From: JBICIG01 sp043101605
GTDB taxonomy: Bacteria; Planctomycetota; Phycisphaerae; Phycisphaerales; UBA1924
DNA: 9,124 nucleotides
Direction: 5' to 3'
Assembly (NCBI GenBank): GCA_043101605.1
Contig: JBICIG010000086.1
Location: 1-9,124, forward strand
The notes below the pieces were generated by a model, which ran no database searches, was not told where the DNA came from, and worked only from the letters and a program-made list of their open reading frames with translations. Positions 1 through 6,984 of this stretch are shown here, in pieces. Each line of letters begins with the position of its first letter. Within the stretch, counting starts at the first letter, position 1. A program made the translations under genes and the position numbers.

Positions 1-408
1 GCGGTTGATCTCGTCGGCCAGCACGATGTTCGCGAAGATCGGGCCCTTGCGAGGCTCGAAGGTCGCGTCCCGCGGGTTGTAGATCAGCGTCCCGATCAGG
101 TCCGCCGGCAGCAGGTCGGGCGTGAACTGGATGCGCGCGAACTTCGCGTGGATCGACTGCGCCAGCGCCGACACCGTCAGCGTCTTGGCAAGCCCGGGCA
201 CACCCTCGAGCAGCACATGCCCGCTCGAGAGCATCCCGATCAGCAGCCGCTCGACCATGTACCGCTGCCCGACGACGATCCTCTCGACCGACGCGACCAT
301 CGCGCGCGCAAGCCCCGAGTGCTCCTCGACCGCGGCCTTGAGCTCCGGGCTCGCCTTGCTCTCGGATCTCGCCATCGCGTTGGGCAGGGCCATCTGGGTC
401 TCCGTCAT
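1..408 (-). CDS. MoxR-family AAA+ ATPase, N-terminal part (runs off left edge)
   Basis: The 136 codons visible from the ATG at 408 encode the N-terminal part of a MoxR-type AAA+ ATPase. These are cytoplasmic, chaperone-like ATPases that often act on metal-cofactor or VWA-domain proteins. A lead segment of about 40 residues precedes the conserved start of the ATPase core (VERIVVGQ, residues 41-48). The Walker A loop is GVPGLAKT (69-76). The family signature RIQFTPDLLPADLIG follows at 92-106, and the Walker B stretch NIVLADEINR ends exactly at the window edge (127-136). Sensor and arginine-finger parts lie outside the window. Two further in-frame ATGs (codons 6 and 12) leave the exact start uncertain, and no strong ribosome-binding site decides it. 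In many bacteria this gene is followed by DUF58 and VWA-domain genes, which would lie to the left, outside the window. It is on the same strand as the SecA-like operon but 262 nt downstream of it, so it is probably a separate unit. Confidence 0.93.
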   Translation of the reverse strand, partial: MTETQMALPNAMARSESKASPELKAAVEEHSGLARAMVASVERIVVGQRYMVERLLIGMLSSGHVLLEGVPGLAKTLTVSALAQSIHAKFARIQFTPDLLPADLIGTLIYNPRDATFEPRKGPIFANIVLADEINR

Positions 409-455
409 CGCCGCGGGCGATCGCTCACCCGCACGTTCGAGTGTTGTCAGGGTGC

Positions 456-491
456 CGGGCGAACCCTCGCCCGCTCCGGATGCCGGGCATC
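456..491. repeat. Two adjacent short inverted repeats upstream of MoxR
   Basis: Positions 456-473 form a perfect 7-bp stem (cgggcga / tcgcccg) with a 4-nt loop. Positions 479-491 form a 6-bp palindrome (gatgcc / ggcatc) around one base. A further gatgcc occurs at about 509-514, so the middle arm could pair with either neighbour. The cluster sits about 50-85 nt upstream of the MoxR ATG. It could be an operator or a structured leader, but in DNA this GC-rich such repeats can also arise by chance. Confidence 0.35.
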
Positions 492-628
492 AGCCTCGCC
501 GGCCCCGATGCCTGACACGCACCGGATGGTAGTGATACAGCGCACCCGTCGCGGAGTTCGCGGATCGCACGCCTCCCGACGCACAACCTCCCCCGAACGC
601 ATCCTCATTCCCAAAGCCGGGGCGGCAC

Positions 629-653
629 GCTCGGCGCTCCCGGTCTCCCGAGC
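629..653 (-). terminator. Weak hairpin after the SecA-like gene, possible terminator
   Basis: A 6-bp stem (gctcgg / ccgagc) with a 13-nt loop lies about 20 nt beyond the TGA of the SecA-like gene in its direction of transcription. There is no run of T residues after it, so it is not a standard intrinsic terminator. Its position at the operon end is the main argument for it. Confidence 0.22.
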
Positions 654-670
654 CCCCCGCGGGTGCCGCC

Positions 671-2710
671 TCACCGCGTTTCGTGGTGCATCGAGACATC
701 CATCGACGCATCGGTCTGCGCCGCCTGGGCGCGGAGCGATGCGGCCTTCCGGCTCGCCGATCGCTGGGCCGTCGGCCACAGCACCCGCGCCACCAGCGTC
801 CGCATCGGCCCTGGCGCCGCCCGGCACAGCGCCACCAGCGGGCGGAAACCTTGGGTCACGATCAGCCGGTCCTCCAGCGACACGAAAGTCTCGGCCAGCC
901 CCGGGTCCCCCTGCCGACCCGACCGCCCATAGAGCTGCCGGTCGACCCGCCGCTCGTCGTTCCGCTCGGTCGAGATCACCACCAGCCCGCCCGATTGCCG
1001 GCTGAACTCGTCGAGGATGATGTCCGTGCCGCGACCGGCCATGTTGGTCGAGACGGTCACCGCCCCGCGTTGCCCCGCGCCCGCGACGATGTCCGCCTCC
1101 TCCTGCTCGCGCGTCGCGTTGAGGATTCGGCACGCGATGCCGCGCTCGGCGAGCGCCGCTCCCAGCGACTCCGAGCTCGTCACGCTCCGCGTCCCGATCA
1201 GCACGGGGCGTCCCTGCTCGTGGAGCTGGGCGATCCGCGCGATCACCGCCCGCTGCTTGGACGCCTCGGTCCCGAAGACGCGGTCGGGGCGCCGGCGGCG
1301 CTGGATCGGGCGGTGGGTGGGGATGCGTGTCACGCCCAACGCGTAGTCGCGCCAGAGCTCGTCGGCGACCTCCCACACCGTGCCGCTCATCCCGCTAAGC
1401 CGCCGGTAGCGCTGGAAGAACCGCTGGTAGCTGATCCGCGCCGTGGTCCTTCGCTCGGAGGACAGCTCGATGCCCTCCTTGGCCTCGACCGCCTGGTGGA
1501 CGCCGAGCTGCCACTGCCGGCCGTCGAGGATGCGCCCCGTCGAGCGGTCGACGATCACGACCTTGCCCTCGCGGACGACATAGTCCTCGCCCCTGGTGTA
1601 GAGCGAGCGGGCGCTGAGCGCCTGAACCATGAGCTCCTCGCGCCGGTTCGGGCCCGACCAGAACGCCGGCAGATCCGCCGCGATCGCCGCCAGGCGGTCG
1701 CGCCCGGCGTCGGTCAGGCGCACGCGGCGCATCCGCCGGTCGACCGAGAAGTCCCGCCCTTCGTCGAGATCCCGGGCGATCACCGCCGCGACACGGAAGT
1801 GCTCGGCGTTGGCGCTCTCGCCCTCTCCCTCGGCGTCGAGCCCAATGATCGCCGGCGTGACCGCCTCATCGATCAGAACGCTGTCGGCCTCGTCCACGAT
1901 CGCGCTGTACTGGCCGCGCTGCACCACCCGCCCGTCCCACCGCTCGCCCGCCGACGCCCGCGTCACCTCGTCGAGCACCAGCGAGCTCAGCCGCGGCTGC
2001 ACCGGCGCGTGCAGCCGATCCCGCAGGTAATCGAAGATCACCTGCTTGTCGGCGGCGTAGGTGATGTCGTGCTCATAGGCGTTCTTGCGGTCCGGGGGCT
2101 TCATCTCGTCCTGCAGCGCCGCGACGCGCAGCCCGAGCCGTCGGTACGCGGGCAGTGTGATCCCCGCGTCGCGACGCGCCAGGTAGTCGTTGACCGTCAG
2201 CACATGGACGCCGCGCCCCATCCACGCGTCGATCGCCGCGGGAAGGATCGCGGTGACGGTCTTGCCCTCGCCGGTCGCCATCTCGATGCAGCGCCCGCGC
2301 GCCATCGCCAGCGCGCCCATGACCTGCTCCTGGTAGAGCGAGAGCCCGAGCTGCCGACGCACGACCTCGTACCCGACCGCGAACGCCACGTCGACTGTCG
2401 CGGGCTCGTCACGCGACAGCCGCACGCGGGCACGGATCGCGTCGATCCGCGCGTCGAGGTCGCGCTCGGTCAGACCGTTCAGCGACGAGGCGGCGTCGAT
2501 GATCCGCGCCGCCCGCGCCCGCAGCGAGCGCCCCGCCCGCCGACGCGCCGCCACGCCGAACACCCGCGCATAGATCCCGTCGAGCCCCTTGGGCGGGAGC
2601 GACCGGCGCACCGGACGCGACAGCGCCGGCCACAGCCGCGTCGAATCACCCGGCTCGCGGGATGCGAGGATCGCGTCGATCGGCGATCGATAGGAAGGCG
2701 TGCCGTTCAC
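671..2710 (-). CDS. Short SecA-like translocase ATPase lacking the usual C-terminal region
   Basis: This 679-aa protein has the SecA DEAD-motor core. The Walker A motif is MATGEGKT (144-151). VNDYLARRD lies at 173-181 and the FDYLRD box at 226-231. The DEAD box lies in IVDEADSVLIDEA (271-283). A preprotein-binding-like insert spans roughly 225-370. The second motor domain carries SYQRFFQRYRRLSGMSGT (427-444), STNMAGRGTDI (554-564) and the arginine-finger motif QLYGRSGRQGDPG (592-604). True SecA proteins are about 800-950 aa and continue with the helical scaffold, the helical wing with its two-helix finger, and a C-terminal linker. Here only about 75 weakly conserved residues follow the motor. 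I infer an accessory or specialised SecA paralogue, not the housekeeping protein. The start is GTG at 2710: a GAGG site overlaps the stop of the preceding gene, and the upstream frame has non-coding composition. It closes a three-gene operon with two adaptor proteins, which suggests it energises or regulates their export function. The cytoplasmic motor could act with SecYEG or directly with the M50 protein. Confidence 0.9.
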   Translation of the reverse strand: MNGTPSYRSPIDAILASREPGDSTRLWPALSRPVRRSLPPKGLDGIYARVFGVAARRRAGRSLRARAARIIDAASSLNGLTERDLDARIDAIRARVRLSRDEPATVDVAFAVGYEVVRRQLGLSLYQEQVMGALAMARGRCIEMATGEGKTVTAILPAAIDAWMGRGVHVLTVNDYLARRDAGITLPAYRRLGLRVAALQDEMKPPDRKNAYEHDITYAADKQVIFDYLRDRLHAPVQPRLSSLVLDEVTRASAGERWDGRVVQRGQYSAIVDEADSVLIDEAVTPAIIGLDAEGEGESANAEHFRVAAVIARDLDEGRDFSVDRRMRRVRLTDAGRDRLAAIAADLPAFWSGPNRREELMVQALSARSLYTRGEDYVVREGKVVIVDRSTGRILDGRQWQLGVHQAVEAKEGIELSSERRTTARISYQRFFQRYRRLSGMSGTVWEVADELWRDYALGVTRIPTHRPIQRRRRPDRVFGTEASKQRAVIARIAQLHEQGRPVLIGTRSVTSSESLGAALAERGIACRILNATREQEEADIVAGAGQRGAVTVSTNMAGRGTDIILDEFSRQSGGLVVISTERNDERRVDRQLYGRSGRQGDPGLAETFVSLEDRLIVTQGFRPLVALCRAAPGPMRTLVARVLWPTAQRSASRKAASLRAQAAQTDASMDVSMHHETR

Positions 2711-2715
2711 ATCCG

Positions 2716-2719
2716 CCTC
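2716..2719 (-). promoter_or_regulatory. Ribosome-binding site for the SecA-like gene, overlapping the M50 stop
   Basis: GAGG on the minus strand begins within the TGA stop of the M50-adaptor gene and sits 5 nt before a GTG. No ATG suits the frame here. This decides the GTG start at 2710 and implies that translation of the two genes is coupled. Confidence 0.7.
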
Positions 2720-4922
2720 ACAGCGAGAACCGCGTCGAGAGGAACTGGCTCGCCCGACGCCACAACTGCGACGCCAGCGGCGTCTCGGGCCCGGCGAACC
2801 GCACCCGCACCCGCTGACCCGGCTGCAACCCCGCGACTTCGTCGAGCGGGTGCACCCGCACCACCGCGTGCGGCACCAGCGTCCGCGAGCGGTTCGGGTC
2901 CGAGGGATCGAGCACCAGGTCGCCGCCCGCATCGGTGCTCAGCGAGCGCTCCTCCAGCCGCCGCGTCGCAATGGGCGCCATGCTCACCGCCCGCGCGGGG
3001 ATGACCTCGCCGGCGCGTCCGCGCACGCGCATCGACGCGGCGACGCTCCCGATTTCCTCGTCGCCGGCGCGGAAGACATACGCCCGCTCGCGATCGGAGA
3101 TCGACGCGTTGACGACCAGATCCTCGGTGGAGGCGACCATCGCCAGCAGCATGCCCTTCTCGATGAAGCGACCCTCGAGGCTCGCCAGTTCCTCGCCCGC
3201 CGCCCCGCCGACCACCAGCCGACCCGTCACCGGCGCGCGCACGACGAGCGACGCGACGCGCTCCTCCAGCCGCGCGACCTGCTTGCTCAGCGACTCGATC
3301 CGGCGCTGGGCGGCCTCGACCTGACCCGGTGCCTGCAGCAGCGCCTGGTCGCGCTCGACGACCGCCCGCTCGAGCTGGGCTCGGGTGATCTTCAGGTCCC
3401 GCCGGAGCTGGGGATTGTCGAGTTCGAGGACCGGGTCCCCGGCCCGGAGCGCGTCGCCCCGCCGGGCGTGGACGCGGGCGATGAACCCGTCCTCGGGCGC
3501 CCGCACCACGCCGCGCGTCACGGGCTCGAGCACGCCCCACGCGTACGAACCCGAGGGAAGCGGGATCATCCCGATCACGCCGAAGATCAGGGCGATCGTC
3601 GCGAAGCAGACGCCCAGGGCGCGTCCGCGGCGTCCCATCAGCTTGGGCGAGCCCAGCAGGTACCCGCCCGCCTTCAAGAGCGGCGCAACGAACATGACCG
3701 TGAAGATGACCGCCGCGAGCACAAGCCCGAGCGTGAGGTACTGCGACGCGACGATCAGGACAATCGTGAGCCCGATGAAGATGCGGTAGGGGGGCGCCAG
3801 CACGCCGTAGACGAGCATGGTCCACAGCTCGCCGCGCCCGCGGATCGCCGGCGGGCTGAGCCCGCGCAGCCCGAACGCGAAGCGTTCGATGAGGTAGAAC
3901 CACAGCTCGCGCGCGCGCTGGGCGAGGTTGGGGATCCCCGTGACATCCGAGAGGATGTAGTACCCGTCGTAGCGCAGCAGCGGGTTGAGGTTGAACACAA
4001 AGGTCGTGATGCTGGAGATGATCATCACCTGGTAGGCCAGCGCGTGGACGGCGGTGCCCGGGTTGTCCAGCGTCGCGACCCAGACGATCGCCGCGATCGC
4101 CGCGAAGAAGAACTCGAAGAGCATGCCCGCGGCCGACACGAGCACGCGGCGCCAGGTCTCGGTGAATCGCCACGCGCTCGACGCGTCGCAATAGGGCAGC
4201 GGCAGCACCAGGGCGATCATGATCAGCCCGATCTCGGTGCACCGCCCGCCCATCGCCTTGACGGCCATCGCGTGCCCCATCTCGTGGATCACGCGGATCC
4301 CCAGGAACACCAGCGTCATCAGCACCCACGCCTTGGGGTCGAGCAGCGTGTTCAGCTCGCTCCCCAGCGCCCGGGCGTTCCGCGCCACCAGCACCCCCGC
4401 CAGCACGATCAGCCCCAGCCACAGCACCGCGAAGGTCCGGCTGAACAGCGGACGGAACAGATGCTGGTAGCGGTCGAGGAAGCGCTCGGGGTTCCAGAGC
4501 GGGACATTCAGGAAGACCCACTTGCCGGTGCGACGCTGCCGCCGCTGCGACCGCGCCCGCCGCACGCGCTCGCTGAGCATCTCCGGTGCGATGGGCTCGG
4601 CGCCGATGATCAGCCCGAAGGACTGGAGCTTGGAGATCAGGTCGATGCACTCGCGCTGCGTGGGAGCGCCGTCGCCGAGCTGCGCGCACGCGGCCCGCCA
4701 CGCCTGGTCGCAGGTGCGATTCCCGTCGAGCAGCCCCGCGAAGAAGTACGCCGCGGGCGTCAGCCGGTAGTAGTGCCCGCCCGCCGGGTCCTCGACGACG
4801 AACGCGATCTCGGGCCCGAACTGCTGGCGCGTCACGACCGCGTGCGGGCTCAGCCGCGGCGTCGTATCCGCCACGCGGTACCACGAGTCGCTGAACGAGG
4901 CTTTGACATCACCACGGAACAA
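2718..4922 (-). CDS. PqqD-like / M50 membrane metalloprotease / HlyD-type adaptor fusion
   Basis: This 734-aa, three-part membrane protein belongs to the group annotated as putative peptide zinc metalloproteases. Residues about 20-112 resemble the PqqD winged-helix fold, which in RiPP pathways binds leader peptides (PRLSPHAVV, then YYRLTPAAYFFAGLLDG). A basic linker follows (118-134). Residues about 160-456 hold several hydrophobic helices with the zinc-protease motif HEMGH (213-217) and the second metal motif NLNPLLRYDGYY (311-322), whose Asp319 is the expected third ligand. Residues about 470-734 are a membrane-fusion adaptor: a lipoyl-like half (471-505), a short coiled coil (about 506-560), the second half starting VVRAPVTGRLV (560-570), then a beta-barrel part. 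All catalytic residues appear intact, so the protease should be active; cutting a peptide at or in the membrane is inferred. The family also includes YydH from the epipeptide operon of Bacillus subtilis. The start is TTG at 4922, chosen for its GGAGG site. The gene lies 27 nt after the GAF-adaptor gene and 7 nt before the SecA-like gene. Confidence 0.9.
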   Translation of the reverse strand: MFRGDVKASFSDSWYRVADTTPRLSPHAVVTRQQFGPEIAFVVEDPAGGHYYRLTPAAYFFAGLLDGNRTCDQAWRAACAQLGDGAPTQRECIDLISKLQSFGLIIGAEPIAPEMLSERVRRARSQRRQRRTGKWVFLNVPLWNPERFLDRYQHLFRPLFSRTFAVLWLGLIVLAGVLVARNARALGSELNTLLDPKAWVLMTLVFLGIRVIHEMGHAMAVKAMGGRCTEIGLIMIALVLPLPYCDASSAWRFTETWRRVLVSAAGMLFEFFFAAIAAIVWVATLDNPGTAVHALAYQVMIISSITTFVFNLNPLLRYDGYYILSDVTGIPNLAQRARELWFYLIERFAFGLRGLSPPAIRGRGELWTMLVYGVLAPPYRIFIGLTIVLIVASQYLTLGLVLAAVIFTVMFVAPLLKAGGYLLGSPKLMGRRGRALGVCFATIALIFGVIGMIPLPSGSYAWGVLEPVTRGVVRAPEDGFIARVHARRGDALRAGDPVLELDNPQLRRDLKITRAQLERAVVERDQALLQAPGQVEAAQRRIESLSKQVARLEERVASLVVRAPVTGRLVVGGAAGEELASLEGRFIEKGMLLAMVASTEDLVVNASISDRERAYVFRAGDEEIGSVAASMRVRGRAGEVIPARAVSMAPIATRRLEERSLSTDAGGDLVLDPSDPNRSRTLVPHAVVRVHPLDEVAGLQPGQRVRVRFAGPETPLASQLWRRASQFLSTRFSL

Positions 4923-4928
4923 CGCGGC

Positions 4929-4933
4929 CCTCC
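4929..4933 (-). promoter_or_regulatory. Ribosome-binding site deciding a TTG start
   Basis: GGAGG on the minus strand lies 6 nt before the TTG at 4922. The next in-frame starts fall inside the PqqD-like domain and lack such a site. The 27-nt gap after the upstream gene contains this element. Confidence 0.7.
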
Positions 4934-4949
4934 GGCTTGGGCGCCCCGG

Positions 4950-6884
4950 TCACCACCACAGACGCAGACGAAGCTCGTCGGCGATCGGGCCCATCAGCGC
5001 GCTCAGCGTCGTCGTCGAGCCCGCTTCGAGCTTCGCCACGCCCGTCTCGCCCGGGCGCAGCCACTCGGGCACACCCGATGCGCCGGGCACGATCGACGCC
5101 TCGACCAGGTACACATTCGCGCCGCGCACCGCCTCGGCGACCGGGTTGATCCTCAGCACCTCGATCGGCACGCGGTCCTCCGGGCGCGCCCGGCTCGACA
5201 GCGCCCCGCGCTGCCCGACCTCGACGCGACCGATGTCGGTCTCCTCGACCTCGAGGACCACCACACGCCCGCCGGTCACGATCTCGAACAGCGGCTGGGT
5301 GGGGTCGATGCGCGCGCCGACGAAGTCCTCCAGGTCGCCCCGGCTGATCGTCCCGGCGATCGGCGAGCGGATCTCCGCCCGGCGCACCCGGTCCTCGAGC
5401 AACTCGATCTGCGCGTCGGTCTCGCGGATCTGGGCGGCGATCACCTCCGCCTGCGCCGCGTTGCCCTGCGTGCGGGCCGCGTCGATCTCCGTCGTCTGCC
5501 GCGACCGACGCGCCAGCAGTTCTTCCAACTGCAGGTTCAGCTCGGCCGTGTCCATCCGCGCCAGCACCTGCCCTTCCTCGACCGTCGACCCCGGGCGCAC
5601 GAGCACCGCGTCGAGGTGACCGGTGAAAGGCGGGACGATCGTGCGCGAGACCGCCGCCTTCACCTCCGCGTCGGCCGTCACCCGGCTCGGGATCGGGACG
5701 AACGCGGCGGCCAGAAACAGCAGCAGCAGGAACAGCCCCAGCAGCTTCGCGCCCGTGTACCGAGGCCCGACGAGCATCCGCCCGGCAACCCGGACGCGGT
5801 CGCGTGACACCGCCAGCACGCCCCGGTCGGCCAGACGCCGTGTCCACAGCGACGGCCCGATGAACTCCGACACCAGCCGCAGCAGCGGGATCGACCCGGG
5901 CGGGAAGGGATCCTCGGCGGCCCGCTCCATCACGACCACGCCCACGAGGTCGCCCTCGACGCGCAGCGGGAGGCTCACGATCGCCGACGGCCCGAACCGC
6001 TGGCTGAGCTGTTCGTGCGCGCGCACCACGCGCGTCGTCTGGTCGTCCTCGTCCCCGCGCGGCGGGTAGACCACCTCGATGTCCTGCAGCGCGCACTCCT
6101 CCATCGCGTTCTCGAGCGATTCGGCGGCCGGTCCCTTGCGATCGAGATCCTCCGACCCGGAGATCGCGACCATCCGCACGCGCGACGCCGCTCCCCCGAC
6201 CAGACCGATCGACACCCGCGAGCACCCGAAACGGCGCTGGAGTTCGTGGCACATCAGGGCGCCCATGCTGCGCGCATCGGTGCCCTGCTGCGACGCGTCG
6301 AGCAGTTCGAGCGTCTGGCGGAGCAGGGCCCGCTGGTGGGCCTCGGTCAGCGCCTGCTGTTTCCAGAGGAACGCCTCGAAGCGGGCGTTGGTCAGCGCGA
6401 CGCGTTCGAGCGCTTCCTCGGCGGTACCCGATGAGCCCGGCGGGAGCACGAGCACCGTCGCGCCCTCGATCCGCCCGCCGGCCGCGAGCGGCGTGGTCAG
6501 GGCGCGGTGCGTGGCCCCGGTGCCGTACATCCCGTCCCCACGCCCGATCGACAGCGGATCGAGCCGGGGCGCCAGGGGCGTGGCCCGCTCGCCGGCGTTG
6601 TCGCACGCGCCCCGCCCGAGCGCTTCGAGCGACTTGAGCACCTCGGGCTGGAAGATCTCGACCAGCGATTCGGAGGAGCCGGGCAGCGGCCAGCGGGCGG
6701 CCAGCCCCGCCCGACGCTGCGGCGTCCCGGCGAGGTACACCACCCCGGCCAGCGCGCCCGACAGGGCGCACTGGAGTTCGAGCAAGCCCTCGAGAAACCG
6801 CGCCAGTTCAGCGGCGGCGTCGGCACCGGCGCGCGGGGCGGCGGCGAGCTGCTGCTGACTCGAAATCGCTGATCCGCTGCTCAT
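4950..6884 (-). CDS. GAF-domain protein fused to an HlyD-type membrane-fusion adaptor
   Basis: The 644-aa product has two halves separated by one membrane helix. The N-terminal half (about 1-375) has no signal peptide and should be cytoplasmic. Residues about 185-345 look like a GAF domain: helix, FGCSRVSIGLV at 219-229, then AIVSLPLRVEGDLVGVVVME at 301-320. Residues about 25-150 may form a second, degenerate GAF-like unit. The helix at about 379-397 (LLGLFLLLLFLAAAF) anchors the protein. The rest is a periplasmic adaptor: a lipoyl-like half (about 412-447), a short coiled coil (about 448-506), the return half with IRSPIAGTISRGDLEDFVG (505-523), and a barrel with VVVLEVEETDIGRVEVGQRG (541-560). 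This pairs a ligand-sensing type of domain with an export adaptor, so cytoplasmic control of the envelope complex is a reasonable inference; the ligand is unknown. The ATG at 6884 has only a distant GAGGA (12 nt away), so initiation may be weak. It is the first gene of the three-gene operon. Confidence 0.88.
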   Translation of the reverse strand: MSSGSAISSQQQLAAAPRAGADAAAELARFLEGLLELQCALSGALAGVVYLAGTPQRRAGLAARWPLPGSSESLVEIFQPEVLKSLEALGRGACDNAGERATPLAPRLDPLSIGRGDGMYGTGATHRALTTPLAAGGRIEGATVLVLPPGSSGTAEEALERVALTNARFEAFLWKQQALTEAHQRALLRQTLELLDASQQGTDARSMGALMCHELQRRFGCSRVSIGLVGGAASRVRMVAISGSEDLDRKGPAAESLENAMEECALQDIEVVYPPRGDEDDQTTRVVRAHEQLSQRFGPSAIVSLPLRVEGDLVGVVVMERAAEDPFPPGSIPLLRLVSEFIGPSLWTRRLADRGVLAVSRDRVRVAGRMLVGPRYTGAKLLGLFLLLLFLAAAFVPIPSRVTADAEVKAAVSRTIVPPFTGHLDAVLVRPGSTVEEGQVLARMDTAELNLQLEELLARRSRQTTEIDAARTQGNAAQAEVIAAQIRETDAQIELLEDRVRRAEIRSPIAGTISRGDLEDFVGARIDPTQPLFEIVTGGRVVVLEVEETDIGRVEVGQRGALSSRARPEDRVPIEVLRINPVAEAVRGANVYLVEASIVPGASGVPEWLRPGETGVAKLEAGSTTTLSALMGPIADELRLRLWW

Positions 6885-6941
6885 GGAGAAGACGGGTCCT
6901 CGCCGGGCTGGCCCGAAGGTCGGTCGGGTGGGCGCACGGAA

Positions 6942-6961
6942 CGGGCTCCCGAGGGAGCCCG
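6942..6961. terminator. Strong hairpin between the DUF3467 gene and the adaptor operon
   Basis: A perfect 8-bp GC-rich stem (cgggctcc / ggagcccg) with a 4-nt loop lies 24 nt beyond the DUF3467 stop and about 58 nt before the GAF-adaptor start. No T-run follows on either strand. It could be a partial terminator or attenuator that lets some DUF3467 transcripts continue into the operon, or an mRNA-stabilising 3' structure. Confidence 0.4.
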
Positions 6962-6984
6962 AGCCGTGGTCCGATGCGGGGGGA

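Larger units (their letters stand above)
409..670. other. Intergenic spacer between the SecA-like gene and the MoxR gene
   Basis: This 262-nt stretch holds no convincing gene. On the minus strand it follows the TGA of the SecA-like gene and leads into the MoxR start at 408, so it should contain both the end of the operon transcript and the MoxR promoter. I see no clear sigma-70 boxes. It contains a weak hairpin near the operon end and compact inverted repeats nearer to MoxR, listed separately. Confidence 0.6.

Noticed and set aside
2711..2932. N-terminal extension of the SecA-like frame to an ATG at 2932
   Set aside because: The extra 74 residues overlap the C-terminus of the M50-adaptor protein in another frame and are Arg/Cys/Ser-rich. 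The GTG at 2710 has a ribosome-binding site.
683..3004. A 773-codon open frame on the plus strand
   Set aside because: It is antisense to the SecA-like gene, which carries all the recognised motifs. The translation is low-complexity and Arg/Pro/Asp-rich.
2700..5807. A 1035-codon open frame on the plus strand
   Set aside because: It lies antisense to the M50-adaptor, GAF-adaptor and start of the SecA-like genes. Its product is full of Arg, His, Pro and Asp with no domain pattern, as expected of the reverse complement of GC-rich genes.
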